NCBI GenBank assembly: GCA_030549335.1
Contig: CM060193.1
Span: 65,573,646 to 65,637,645 of the forward strand
Direction of reading: 5' to 3'
From: Pontederia crassipes
Lineage: Eukaryota > Streptophyta > Magnoliopsida > Commelinales > Pontederiaceae
Length of the DNA stretch: 64,000 nt
Part shown: one piece after another, positions 23,047 to 34,934 of the stretch
Position numbering within the stretch: position 1 is the stretch's first letter
How the letters are laid out: the number at the start of each line of letters is the position of its first letter
Translations under genes and position numbers: made by a program
The notes under the pieces: generated by a model
Told to the model about the DNA's origin: nothing
The model's database searches: none
The model's input: the letters and a program-made list of their open reading frames with translations, nothing else

Positions 23047-26000
23047 CTAATTATTCAACTGCTTCAGAACCAGAACAACTTGTTTCATAGATGGTCGAAC
23101 AGAAAGAGACTCTCCTGTGCAATCTAATGCAAGTCTCAACAGCGCCACCAACTTATCTTGTGGTCCAGTCTCCCAAATTGCTCTAGAGAACAGTTCACCA
23201 GCACGGCCGTCCTGAACTAACAATCTTCCCCATGCAACAATTGTAAATCCATTTCCGTACTCTGAAAATGATGGATCCAAGGATCGTTTCCCTGACAATA
23301 ACTCTAACAGCACAACTCCAAAGCTATAAACATCAGCCTTATCAGAAACCCTGCAAGTAGTTGCATATTCAGGTGCAACATATCCAAAGGTGCCTGCAAC
23401 ATCAGTTGTGGCATGTGTCTGTGAAACTTCCAGAAGTCGTGCTAAACCAAAATCTGATAAGTAAGCATTCAGCTTCTCATCGAGAAGGATATTACTGGGC
23501 TTAATATCCCTGTGAACTATTCTTGGAACACAGGAATAATGGAGGTAAGAGAGAGCTTGTGCAACATCCAGAGCTATCTTATGAACTTCATTCCAGCTGA
23601 TATTTCTGTGGGGCATGTTGCGTATGAAGGCCTCAAGGTTCCCTCCTGAGAGATAGTTATATATTAGAAATGTGTCAATTTCTCCCATATGATACCCAAT
23701 GAGAGTTACTAGGTTCCTATGTCGGATCCTGCCGAGAGTCCTGATCTCAGCATCAAACTGTTGGAGACCCTGGAACTTGCCCATGGAAAGCCTCTTAACT
23801 GCAACCAGAAAACCTGGTACCAGTTCCCCCTTATATGTGGCTCCAAATCCACCAGTACCAATAAGGTTCTGGATGCTGAAGTTACCTGTAGCTTTGACAA
23901 CATTGTCATAAGACAGTTCTGCGGGAGCATCTGCAAATGTCACTACCACTTTCTTCTTATGACTTGCCACCCTAACAAGTTTCCTCTTTCCAGAAGCCAA
24001 CAACATAAGCAGCACCAAGAGAACAGAAACTATGACAGCTGCTGAAGCTACTGCTGCTATGGTAAAGGATTTCAGTCGACTCTTATGATGGTCCCATTTT
24101 GAAATGCCGGTTTGAAGAGGAACTCCAGATTGTGAAGATGCATTTGAATCGGGGCAGGGAGAGACAAAGGAATTCCCTAAAAAGAACTTACAGTCGCTAG
24201 AATGCTTGAGGTGAGGAATATCACCAGAGAGATTGTTGAAAGAAACATCAAGCTTAACAAGCTTGGGAAGCGTAGAGAAAGATGGAGGAATTACACCTGA
24301 GAGCTGATTGTGATCGAGCAACAAAATTTCAAGGTTAGTCAGGTTCGCCAAACTCGAAGGAATGGTGCCTGTCAGAAAATTTGTGGACAAGTCCAGCATG
24401 GTAAGAGAGGCCAATGCATCAATCTGCCGAGGAATTTCCCCAGAGAGATTGTTTTTACTAAGCAAAACTTCTTCTAGTGCCAGCATTCCTGTAAGATCAC
24501 TTGGAATGGAACCATTTAAAGAGTTTCTTCTCAGGTCTAGATGTTTGAGCCGATGCAAATGACCAATATCAGAAGGTATGGAACCATGGAGCTGGTTGTT
24601 AGCTGCATCAAATCTCTTCAACATTATACAATCTGAGAGCATCTCAATTCCACCTTGTATCTGATTAACACTCAGGTTAACTGCAAAACCGTTTCCCTTT
24701 TGACATGGTCCAAAGAGTTCACTAGAAAGGGATCCATTGAATCCATTGTTGTTCAGATACAGGCCATATGAAGAATTAATGCCTACAGGGAAAACAAAGG
24801 ATGGCACTGATCCAGTAAAGTAGTTCCAACTGAAATCGTGCAGAATAACAAAACTATCATTGACAAAGGTCGACCCAGGCATGTTGCTCTTCTGAGACAC
24901 ATAAGGAAGATTCATAGAGTACTCAAGCAAAAGACTCTGCTCATCCAACGAATCACCATTCCATCCATCAGCAACCAAATTAGGCAGGCAACCTGTCTGA
25001 GAAAAACTGAAAAGAGGGCCTGACAACAAATTCCTGCTGACATTGAAATACATCATGCAACTGTTCCCCAATGAAGCAGGAAGAACACCCTGCAAATAGT
25101 TGGAACTCAAATCCAAGAAGGAAAGGTTTCTGCACATTCCGAGCCATCCTGGTATTGAACCTGAGACGTAGTTCTGGCCAAGATTGAGTATCCTCAGGCT
25201 GCAAGAACCATGGCGCGTGGAGGGCAAACTCCCACCCAGATTAGCTCTTGGAGCCCAGAGAATCTCAAGACCTGGAATCGAGAATATTTCAGGAGGAATG
25301 GACCCAACAAACGCATTGAACTCGTCGACATTGCTGCCCCAAGCCAATCTATCAGCTGAGCTAGAATCAACATTGGTGAGCACAAGAACAGAAAGCTTGG
25401 AACAATTTGCGAGCTCTCTGGGTATCCTATCAGTAAGACTGTTCCTGGAAACGTCAAGTATCCGAAGCTCCGGCAACTCACCAATTTCTGCAGGTATGCG
25501 GCCTTCTAGTATGTTGCGATCCAGCAGCAAAGTTTGGATTTTGACGCATTTCCCAATCTCAGGCGGGATGCTGTCGATCAAAAGATTGCCCGAGAGCTTA
25601 AGATGAGATAGGAACCGGCAAGAACTCGAAGGCCCAATGCCAATCTTCCCCGAGAGCTGGTTGAATGACAAGTCCACTGTTTCGAGCTTCGAGAAACCGA
25701 GGTCCGCCGGGATAGCGCCAGTGAGTGAGTTGTCACTAAGATCGAGAACGCGGAGTGAGGGAAGGCGCATTATCTCGCCGGGGAGCACTCCCGAGAAGTT
25801 GTTCCCGTGGAAGTCCAGCACCTCAAGGCGGCGGAGTGCTCCAATAGCTTTACCTGGGATCTCTCCAGCAAAGGCGTTTTGGCGGAGGGATAGGACGCGG
25901 AGCTCCGTCAAGTTCCCAATGGCAGGGGCAAGTTCCCCTACGAGCGCGGACGATGAAGTCCCAGTGAGGTTAAGAGAGATAACGCGGCCGGAGGCGGCGT

Positions 26001-26202
26001 CGCAGGCGACGCCAACCCATTCGCAGAGGCGCCGCACGGTGGGATCCCAGCCGGAGAGAAGGCCCGCGTGGTCGACAGAAACGGAGGCCTTGAAGGAAAG
26101 GAGAGCAGCCTCTTCGGCCATGGAAGCAGGATCCGGGGACGAGGCGGAGGAGGATGAGAGGGAGAAGGTAAGCGCGAGGAGTAGGTGGAGGAGGACAGCC
26201 AT
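23047..26202 (-). CDS. RPK2: LRR receptor-like kinase, RPK2/TOAD2 type
   Basis: Plasma-membrane receptor kinase; Arabidopsis RPK2 acts in meristem CLE-peptide signalling, anther and embryo development. A single uninterrupted exon codes 1051 residues. In order: signal peptide (about 1-25), LRR N-terminal cap with WDPTVRRLCEWVGVAC, a long LRR array interrupted by a non-LRR island around the middle, a transmembrane helix at about 712-736, and a kinase domain at about 780-1051. Catalytic features are complete: glycine loop GTGGFG, the VAVK lysine at about 803, HRD aspartate near 899 and DFG aspartate near 917. The APE-type segment reads VAPEYATTCRVSDKADVYSF, typical of RPK2. It is somewhat shorter than Arabidopsis RPK2 (about 1150 from memory), mostly in the extracellular part. 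Lack of introns in the coding region fits this subfamily. Orthology rests on motif recall. Confidence 0.92.
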   Translation of the reverse strand: MAVLLHLLLALTFSLSSSSASSPDPASMAEEAALLSFKASVSVDHAGLLSGWDPTVRRLCEWVGVACDAASGRVISLNLTGTSSSALVGELAPAIGNLTELRVLSLRQNAFAGEIPGKAIGALRRLEVLDFHGNNFSGVLPGEIMRLPSLRVLDLSDNSLTGAIPADLGFSKLETVDLSFNQLSGKIGIGPSSSCRFLSHLKLSGNLLIDSIPPEIGKCVKIQTLLLDRNILEGRIPAEIGELPELRILDVSRNSLTDRIPRELANCSKLSVLVLTNVDSSSADRLAWGSNVDEFNAFVGSIPPEIFSIPGLEILWAPRANLGGSLPSTRHGSCSLRILNLGQNYVSGSIPGWLGMCRNLSFLDLSSNYLQGVLPASLGNSCMMYFNVSRNLLSGPLFSFSQTGCLPNLVADGWNGDSLDEQSLLLEYSMNLPYVSQKSNMPGSTFVNDSFVILHDFSWNYFTGSVPSFVFPVGINSSYGLYLNNNGFNGSLSSELFGPCQKGNGFAVNLSVNQIQGGIEMLSDCIMLKRFDAANNQLHGSIPSDIGHLHRLKHLDLRRNSLNGSIPSDLTGMLALEEVLLSKNNLSGEIPRQIDALASLTMLDLSTNFLTGTIPSSLANLTNLEILLLDHNQLSGVIPPSFSTLPKLVKLDVSFNNLSGDIPHLKHSSDCKFFLGNSFVSPCPDSNASSQSGVPLQTGISKWDHHKSRLKSFTIAAVASAAVIVSVLLVLLMLLASGKRKLVRVASHKKKVVVTFADAPAELSYDNVVKATGNFSIQNLIGTGGFGATYKGELVPGFLVAVKRLSMGKFQGLQQFDAEIRTLGRIRHRNLVTLIGYHMGEIDTFLIYNYLSGGNLEAFIRNMPHRNISWNEVHKIALDVAQALSYLHYSCVPRIVHRDIKPSNILLDEKLNAYLSDFGLARLLEVSQTHATTDVAGTFGYVAPEYATTCRVSDKADVYSFGVVLLELLSGKRSLDPSFSEYGNGFTIVAWGRLLVQDGRAGELFSRAIWETGPQDKLVALLRLALDCTGESLSVRPSMKQVVLVLKQLNN

Positions 26203-27121
26203 TGTCGCCGGAGGTCGTAATGTCGGTTGCCGTCGGAGAATCTCGTCCGTAAAAATGCGATCTTTGGAGTAACTCCGGCAAAGAATAGCCGCCGTGGTGC
26301 GGTGGCGGAGGGGTTTGAAGGCTTAAACGAGCGCAGGCGACAGGAGAAAAAAACGAGTCTATTATTAATTATTATTGAAATACTTATCGAAAAGAATAAT
26401 TGTTTAAATAGTTTATATTTTTGTTTACTTTTGCTAAACACTTGTAATAATTGTTTTCCGAGGTAAAATTAGGATGGAGAATCGTAAGATTCTACTCAGG
26501 AATAAAAAATATTTTTCAATATAACAATAATTAAAATAATATATTTATTCACAAATATTTTGTTTAATTATAAGTGTTATTCTTTAATATTTTATTCATA
26601 TTTTCAAATCTGATATATATTTTTATATCATGTGAAATACAATATGATATATACTTAAAAATACTAAAATAATAATATATCATATTTGATATTAATGAAG
26701 TATAATATTTATTAAAATGAGATATATTTCTTAGTATACATGCAATAATAAAATTTAATCTTGATGAAAAATAATATAGAATTAGATTCATAATGTAACA
26801 CTGAATTATTATGAGATATTAAAATTCATGAAAGTAAGAATGACATGTATAATATATAAAAATAGTTAACTCAAACATTTTTAAGATCATTATGTTTATT
26901 TTTAATTTTTATTTTAAAAAATAAATTTATATCAATGTCGTCAATAAGATTATAAGATTCTACTCATCTTAAAATCTAATTATAACTTCGATATAGATCC
27001 TAACTTTAAGATTCTTTAAATAAAATCGTAAGATCAATCATGAATATAATATTTTCACTTGAGTAATACCTAAAACTACTTTTCATTTACCACAGACATG
27101 AACGGACAAAAATTTTTATAT
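26203..27121. other. 5' flank of RPK2-like gene and AT-rich DNA
   Basis: The first 150 or so bases are GC-rich and probably the kinase 5' leader on the minus strand. Beyond 26400 the sequence is extremely AT-rich, with no gene or defined repeat visible. Confidence 0.4.
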
Positions 27122-27909
27122 GGGTTAACTCTTTAAATTTCTTCATAATTATAGTGTTTTTCACGTCTATCCCATATTATATGAATTTATCGTAACGCTC
27201 CCTTAAATTATGTTGTGATTTTCACTTCAATCCTTTCTCCGTATTCTTTTAACTTTTTCATTATTTTTCTATTTTATTTATTAAATGACTAAATTGTCCT
27301 CAACGAAAAAATGAATATTTATTTCTAGAAAGGTAGTTTAATTATTTAATAAATTAAAAATAATGATAAAATTAACAAAATATGATGAATGAATTAAAGC
27401 AAAAATTAAGGCATAGTTTAAAGAGTGTCACATTAAGTTCATATATTAAAGACAGTCATAAAGGATTATTTCCTCTAACCACTCCTAAACTATCGCGAAT
27501 TACCACATCTAAGTCCAGACTACGAACTTCATTTTTTTAGTACCTAAACTATCACAATTTTTTCAGTTTGGTCCTTCCGTCGACTTCTCCTTTATTTTTT
27601 ACTTTTCACATTTGTGAAAAGTCCATTATACTCATGCTCTGAATTGAATTATGTTTTTACATAAAATAATATATAATAACATTATTGAGTATAATGGACT
27701 TTTCACAAATGTGAAAAGTAAAAAATAACGGAGAAGTCGACGGAATTGGACGAAAGGATCAAACTGAAAAAATCGCGATAGTTTAGATACCCAAAAAATA
27801 AAGTTTGTAGTCTGGGGTTAGATGTGGTAATTCGTGATAGTTTAAAGGTGGTTAGAGGAAATAATTCCATAAAAATTACTATAATTGAGGGAGGTTTAAG
27901 TAATTAATC
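27122..27909. mobile_element. Outer fold-back MITE, interrupted by another MITE
   Basis: The left arm starts near GGTTAACTCTTTAAATTTC and runs through TAATTATAGT and CCTTAAATTATG. The right arm is its diverged inverse, ending ACTATAATTGAGGGAGGTTTAAG. The right arm is only continuous when the block 27463-27868 is removed, which shows that the block inserted later. Without the insert the element is about 380 bp. It has no coding region and its outer ends are approximate. Confidence 0.75.
27463..27868. mobile_element. Inner MITE nested in outer MITE
   Basis: A 406-bp near-palindrome. The left arm GGATTATTTCCTCTAACCAC matches the inverse of the right end GTGGTTAGAGGAAATAATTCC, and the arms extend about 190 bp (ACTTTTCACATTTGTGAAAA occurs in both). 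The element is flanked by ATAAA on both sides (27458-27462 and 27869-27873), which can be read as a 5-bp target duplication. The length of the duplication is inferred from the interrupted arm of the host element. Confidence 0.85.
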
Positions 27910-28479
27910 ATTATTATATATGAGGTGATAATTAAAAATATTTTAACGTGCCAAAAAAATATAATGTTAAAATGATTTGTTTCTTAGATCCTCACAAAGG
28001 TGCGAGAGATTTGAGATTTGAGTCCGATCATGTGTTGGATTTGGAGCGCGTGCGTTAGGCGGCCATGGGGGGGACATCTTGGACAGCAAATGTAGTCATC
28101 AATAATGGAGATGTGGAATGGACCAAACCAAGACCAAGACCAAGTACGCACGCAATCCAATTTGATTTTGGACAGACAAATTGGATTCCAATTTTTGTTC
28201 GTGGAATAAAAATCCAATCCACGATAAAATCCGTCAGCCGAAACTTTTGAATTAATTTCACCTACTTTATTTACACTCTGATATATTATGAATTTTGATT
28301 AAAATCTAAATATATGCTTCAATTTAGGGTTACTTTAAAGTGCTCGGAATTTTTGGTCAAATTTTCCATTAAAGAAAATATATTCACTCTATTTTTGTCA
28401 GTTTATAAATTATAAAATTTACTCTAAATTCATTTTAAAAAATAAAAAATTACTCTCTAACAGGTCAACTTTTCAAATA

Positions 28480-28700
28480 ATTTTTCCAACCCTATTTTAA
28501 CATAATATTTTTTAAAAAATATATAATAAATTAAAATTAATATAAATATAAATAATTTTCTAATTAAAATACTAAAACTATCAAATTAGAGCTTCCATAG
28601 AAGAATATTTAATATAAAAAATTATTATACCAAATAATAAAAAAATTGATGATTTATGAATTAATTATATAACTAAAAACAGACTTTCATCGTTCTAAAT
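28480..28700 (+). repeat. Dispersed AT-rich repeat, copy 3
   Basis: Same block order as copy 1 at 825-1075: CCCTATTTTA, AAATATATAATAAATTAAAA, ATCAAATTAGAGCTTCCAT, AAAAAATTATTATACC and TTTATGAATTAATTATATAA. Ends are undefined and there is no coding potential. Confidence 0.5.
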
Positions 28701-29099
28701 TGTATTTGGATTCTCATTTATTATTTCGATGTTCTAAATTCTCATTTCGATGTGTTTGAATCAGCCAAGTTTGTCATGTTTTTTGCTTGCACCTCTACTT
28801 TAATATATTATATAGTGATATATGGCGTTATAAAAAAGATGGTCCTTTTATATTAATTATGTTGGGTATTCATTTGAATGCTGCCTCTCGTAAACTCGTT
28901 AAGTCGCATCAAGATGATGGAAGGTATTTGATGTCCTGCTTTTAGCAAGCACGAAATTATCCATCCAAGTTCTGAGTGGATATGTTGCACATCTAAAACT
29001 TCGATACCAACTTATATTGTTGCCAAACTTGTGACTTTGCATTTCATACTTTTAAAATAGTTTATATTGAATCAAGAATGATTGTTTAGCTAGAACTTC

Positions 29100-29169
29100 C
29101 ATCCGAACATTGAATTAATCAGGTGCTATTAAGTCATCCGAACATTGAATTAATCAGGTGCTATTAAGT
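29100..29169. repeat. Perfect 35-bp tandem duplication
   Basis: The 35-base unit beginning CATCCGAACATTGAATTAAT is present twice without a gap (29100-29134 and 29135-29169), so the duplication is recent. Confidence 0.97.
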
Positions 29170-29624
29170 CTGGACGGCGAGTCTCGATCGGAAAAAAAAG
29201 TTTAAGCTTATTGACCACAATAGCACTTGAGAGTAGGACTCAGGTAATTACCATCATCTTATTGTGATCTCGGGTTAGTGCTAGTAATCTCCAGCTCAAA
29301 CGATATTGAGAGATGTTAATCTTTAAAAAAATTATTTGCGTCTTTTTTTATCAATTGAGTCAGATGTTATTTGTGAACAATAAAAAAAAGGGAAAGGCCA
29401 TGTCGTTCCATTTCATGTGTAATGTAGCTTCACATGACCTACATAAAAAAACTATAAGAGCCTTTTGTCCTCACCCTATATCAACTTTTGAGGTGGTCTC
29501 AGATCCATTCCAAGCACAAAAGCCGTGAGAGAATTCAATAAAAAATGTCATAAACTGAAAAGCATCCGTCCTTTGCATGAAAGTAACCCAACCCCATGCC
29601 ACTGCCCCACCCACCCCTACACAA

Positions 29625-29659
<35 letters not shown>

Positions 29660-32600
29660 GGTGCATATGTGACGATCAATGCCATATGATGTCATGACAA
29701 AAAGGGGGTCTTTCCCCAAAGTTTACCATGTCCAAAGTTGTCTATTTTTATTATTACCAAGTGGAAACAGAGCAGCGAAAGCTGCAAAACTAACAAAAAG
29801 AAGGCTGATTCAAAAGGATTTGCAAACAGAAGCCTTGAACTGATCTTTGGGTGGTTCGGAAAGTCTCAATGATCAGATTCCTCCTTCCTTTCTAGACAAC
29901 CATGGCACGAAGAGCTCTCATGGAATGTCTGAACTGTGATAGCAGAACCTCTGTTGGGTACTTGGTACCAAGAAGAAGATGACACTTCACTACTGTGCAC
30001 CTGCACACCCCTCGATGCTTTTGTTGCAAATGTTCTTTAACGAAAGGGCTCACTTCAAGTGGATGGTGTGCATTATGAGGAATCTATGTGCAGAGATGAG
30101 AGGGAATCAAATAGTTGGAGTTTGGAGCCAGTCATGGAGGTCTTCCCTGAAACCAAAGCCTTCTTTCCAGGCCTGACCTCCACAACAAGATGCATGTCGT
30201 GGGGAATGCAGCCATTTGCCACTAATCGAGCTGACGTCTTTGCGGGAAACACCCCCTTTAAAATATCATGTCTTCCTTCACCATTAACCCACAACTACAT
30301 GTTAACAAGAAAGAGCAAAAAAATGAGGAAGAACAAAACTAAAGATTCTTTCCAATGACAAAGCAGACATCAGTGTAGATTCAGGACCAGCTGTACGACA
30401 AAAATATACACTTGCTCCTAAATATACGTACAGCAAAAAATTTTGTCTGCAGGATTTGGACATATTTGTTGTCTCAATCGATTCTATCTTTTTCTATTGA
30501 TAAAAATAAGGTTGGCCATTCAGGTGGAACAAGGTCTCCCGAAGTACACAAACTAATCGTCTCCGGTGTGGGTTCATTAAAAATATAGATTAGCATCATG
30601 TTAAAAGGCATCTCAAAAGGCATCATCATACAGTTTTTACATGAAGCTCTGAACCTAGAAGATTAGGAATTCAGCAGCTAGCTTCAGTAAAGAAAACCTT
30701 GGCCGATCCTAAGCTCAACTACCAAAAAGTTCTGATACCTTTACTTGGATTCCTCATCAATGGACTACTGCTTTAAGATAAGATTGCTGTTTGAAAAACG
30801 ACTTCAATGTGAGGATACAGATCATGGAGACCCAAATGGTCCAAACCTATGCCTAACTAGCCAGTACTGCTGAATAGTACCAGAGTTTGGTCAATCCCAC
30901 CATCTGGCTACACATTCCCCAAATCATGGAAATAATATGCCACAAGCAAGGTAGTGAATTCGCAGAAGTCTGAAAATATAATAACAACAGTGGAACACCT
31001 TAAAATAGTTATTGAGGGTCTCCTGTGGAATTTGGATAATAATCTTGTGAATACAAATTAAAACTATCAACCAGCCCACCCAAAGTTATACTGAGAGTAA
31101 GACGAATTTTGAGAACGAAACTAATGTGATTAATTCACAGTGGACAACTCATTTCTGGTAGGAGTCATTGTCATGAAATCTAGCATTAACCATCATGTTA
31201 TCGTGCCTTTTTCAAGAACCTAACGAAGCTTCAAGACTATGAGGATGTCATACGTAAATGGACCCACAGAGAAAATCTTTGCTTAATCTACATTTCCATT
31301 ATTTCCTCCTATTTTTCTGTCATTTGTTTTTTTTCTTTACTTTTTTTTTTCCAGTTGTAAAGGGAGGTCATACAAAGAAATTATAAAAACCTATGTCATT
31401 TTTTTTTTATCTCTATAAGAGAAATCAAGATGGATCCACCTAGGAGTTCATTGGTTTTTTCATATTTTGTATCCACATAGCATGGGGTAAAAGCAAAGTT
31501 TCCTTAGTATCATCCGTTCTGCATGGATTCTTCATCCAGGGTGTCAAAATAGAACAATATTTGAAGGCAAGCATATCAAGAAGCTGCATGCCATGTTGCA
31601 GCAAAAAGTAAGACACCAAAACATTTGGGATAGCCCACAGGTGGTCCATCATAGCACCACTTGGACGCAAGAATTGATTTATATTTTCTGGAGAAAGGAA
31701 GCAAAGCGAACTAGTGAGGCACTAAATGTTTGATTGAAACTTCAATTCTTTCCTAAAAATTGATTATGCGTCTCGAGTTCTGGCTCCAGAGTTATATGAT
31801 ATCTCAGTATTTTCAAGAAAAAGAAAAGGGATGCTTAGGATTCTCCTCTCGATGACATCCTCCTAGTTGTGATGGGCAGATGCTACTGTTCGAGCAGGTT
31901 AAAATGGTGGATAATGCTTCATGGCAGGCATAGAGGAACTTTACCAGAGCATAGGCTGTTCGTCTTTTCAATGTAAAGGGGAAAAAGGCTTATGGATGCA
32001 TGTCATGTGGCTTCACTTTTGAAATTCGAAGAATTTTCTACCTCCATTCTGAATAGAAGCATCACTTGGAGCAAAAGATGGTCCTTTTAGCACCCTATTT
32101 ACCACTCAAATGCTGAACCACAGATGATCCCTGAGGGTTTTAAACATTAGGACAAAAATATCTGAAGAAAACAGTTACTATGGTGGATGGTTGACATTTG
32201 ATAGTACCATACACTATCCATAGTTAAAGTGGAAATGTTTGGAACAAAGCAATGGAATTTTCATATTATGATGCCTGAGAAAAGATAAAGAAAAAAGCGC
32301 ATGCAATAGAAAATCTAGGTAAGAGAGTAAGAACAGAATTTATATATTTCCTGTAACAAATCAAAAGTCAAGAAGGAACACATGCAATATCTCGGAAGAG
32401 AAAGGTTGAGATAAGATCGTCTACATTGAAGCAGGCAATGAATGATATTGCTGAATATAATTAGCATTAGTTGTTTCCCGAACCATTTTACAAGAAAAGG
32501 CATTCTGTAAGCCCTTTATTCGAAGAAGCTTATCAACAAGTATTTAGACGTAGCAAGAGGTGGATTAAGGTTTTTGTTGCATCATATTGCTTTTCTATTA

Positions 32601-32661
32601 ATCTCAAGCTACCTTGAAGCTGAAACATGCTTGTATTTCAAGTCTACACATCATCTCAAAG
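29170..32661. other. Intergenic DNA between RPK2-like and SDHAF2 genes
   Basis: No gene can be supported. Composition between about 29400 and 32600 is less AT-rich than true repeat desert, and several 60-100 codon frames exist (for example minus-strand 30073-30294 and 31440-31670), but none has a recognisable domain or joins to neighbours. It may hold decayed genes or non-coding transcripts. The part nearest 32661 is probably the SDHAF2 3' UTR. Confidence 0.3.
29628..29657. repeat. (CT)n microsatellite
   Basis: A pure CT run of about 30 bases. The overlapping minus-strand frame with an RERERE stretch is an artefact of it. Confidence 0.95.
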
Positions 32662-34934
32662 TCACTGGTTTCCATATTTTGGACTGCCATCTTGTCCCCT
32701 CTTATCATCCCACCCTCTTACCCACGGCTGGCCTGGATTTGCTCGAACCTCTGGCGCAGAGTAATTGTCCAGATTTCTTATGACCTTAGATTGAACAGCA
32801 GTAAAGACCTAGGAAATCATAAGTTATAAAATATTTACATCCTCATATCCAAGAAAAAAGTAAAATAAAAATAAAATAATTTATTTTTAGAGGAAAAATG
32901 AATTATTTTTTTTGACATACTGGATTGTTGTTTAGAGCATCTGGTGGCTGCTCTTGTCCAGTAAGCCACTTCCACAAATCTGGATTTTCCTGAAATGTCA
33001 AAACAAGGAATTTTTCAAAAAAAAATGAACTCAGGTTTCAAACTGTCTTGTCTGCCGTTATGATTTTGTGAAACCACAAAGGGATCTCATTTTTGTATAC
33101 AGCTAATACTTAATGAGGACAAGACATGGTGGAATAAAGAAATGAAAATACATACATGTGCATTATAAATAAACCTCACAAGTCGGTGCACATGAGATGT
33201 TTAAACTGGTGTGATACGGTGCACATGAGATGTTTAAACTCGTGTGATACGAAATCTCCTCAACGTTGATAACATTAACATATAGCAAAATCTTAAATTC
33301 ATAGTATTTATATTTCTGTTTGGAAGAAATAAGTATTGATGTTTCACCAAAAACTCTTATTGGGAGCAAAATTCCCACTACCAGCTCTGAATTATCAGCC
33401 TACATGAATAGTGAAGGAGAAGGAAATAGTGTAACTTTCATTGGTCATTAATTGAGTCGTCAATTGAGTAGAGGGCACGTTCTGGTTCTAGTTTTCTTTC
33501 TTCAGTTAAATGGCACACTTCATTTCTTGTTATAGAATTCCATAACTGTAGCAAAAATGAGGCCAAGAATAGGTCTGACCATGTTCTCAAAAAAAAAAAA
33601 AAAAAAAAAAAGAATAGGTCAGACCAGATATGCAGCACGGACTGCACAGTGCAGCAATTATTATTCCCAAACATTTTTTTCTATTTTAACATTGATGCTG
33701 ATGCACTTAAACATCCTGAAGCAAGGGCAGCCAATATAAAAGAAAATAACAAATGAATAAAATAAAATAATGAATTTACACAGTCAGTGTAAATGCAATT
33801 GAATATATGCAAAGACTTAATTAGAGAAAGCTAACTAACAAATACAAAGAAAAGAACAACTAAGATATGAGAAGTAACTTTCATCCATGGTTCAACAGCA
33901 CAAAATAGTAAAGAACAATTACAACTGACTTAGAAAGAAACTACCAGCCTACTTTACAGGAGGAAAATGAACGAGAGAGACTATACTTCACTGAAGGAAT
34001 GAATTTGATTCAAGTTAGCTGTTAGTAGAATGTATATATCCATTTGTGTTATACGTATCAGCAGAATTTAAGCATATCAAGTGCCCATTCCTCATTAGCA
34101 TGTTAATATAATTAAAACGTGATTATAATGTTTATACTGGCAATCCTAGGAAACTATATGAACAATGTAGTGCCCATAGCCTGAGCCTTAAAAATAGAAC
34201 CTGCCGAATTGATAAGAAAACCAAGCATACGAAACATGAAAAGTACGGCTAAGGTATTTATATTACTGTTGAACAACAAATTGGCATAAACAACATGCTC
34301 AATGAAAAGAATTAGGACGTTGAAACACAAGCAAATAAAGTTTGCATCAAGAAGAAAATAATTACCAGGTCAAGTACATCTTCGAGGGCCCTGATATGCA
34401 ACTCATCCATGGCCCGAACGTTCTCCTCCACCCAATTTCCCAGAACCAAGTCCAATTCAAGGAATCCCCTTTGCCTGCTCCTGTATATTAACCTAAGCCA
34501 AAGACCAAAACAATTGAACGATTCCACCTTCAGCATTCGAACTCCATAATTATGTTGCAGACAGAAACAAATTCCATACTAATTCCATGATGTTAAGAGA
34601 AGTTACAACCAATGACCGAACCTGTTGTGCAGGCGGCGTTTACCCTCATCGTCTGAGAGATCGATTTCCGAAGAATAGTAGCGAGAATCGGCTCCAAGCT
34701 GCGATCTTTAGGGCAGAAGAGACCCATTACCAGCGACCACATCAATATCAAGCAAAGCCAGAAGAAGGGGAAAAAAACTCGAATTGGAGTAATAATATCG
34801 CATCGGGAAGCAGAACGAATCAAACAAAGAAGTGGAGGGAAGGACCTAAACAAAGGCTGCGGCGACGGCCGCGCTGAGCAACGGTGTAGCGCGAGGCCGA
34901 GCCGGACAGCGAGAGCTCTCCTCAGGCTTGCCAT
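32662..34934 (-). CDS. SDHAF2: Succinate dehydrogenase assembly factor 2 (SDHAF2/Sdh5)
   Basis: Mitochondrial assembly factor needed to attach FAD to the SDH1 flavoprotein of respiratory complex II. On the minus strand the exons are 34934-34846, 34705-34622, 34492-34366, 32989-32921 and 32808-32662, in frame, giving 171 residues. The first 40 or so residues are Arg/Ala/Leu-rich with no acidic residue, as expected for a mitochondrial transit peptide. The Sdh5 domain follows: IDLSDDEGKRRLHNR, then LIYRSRQRGFLELDLVLG, the helix ending RALEDVLDL, and NPDLWKWLTGQEQPP. The plant-type C-terminal extension includes NPGQPWVRGWDD and ends YGNQ. The acceptor of exon 2 was chosen because it alone restores the frame. 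The long third intron (32990-34365) contains a 33-bp tandem duplication. Length agrees with plant SDHAF2. Confidence 0.93.
33184..33249. repeat. 33-bp tandem duplication in SDHAF2 intron
   Basis: The unit CGGTGCACATGAGATGTTTA and so on is repeated at 33184 and 33217 with one base difference, inside the third SDHAF2 intron. Confidence 0.95.

Noticed and set aside
25637..26272. 211-codon plus-strand frame opposite the RPK2-like gene
   Set aside because: Antisense shadow of the LRR region with Arg/Ser-rich content and no known domain.
30073..31670. Minus-strand frames at 30073-30294 and 31440-31670 as possible genes
   Set aside because: They look protein-like in composition, but no domain, start context or exon partner could be identified.
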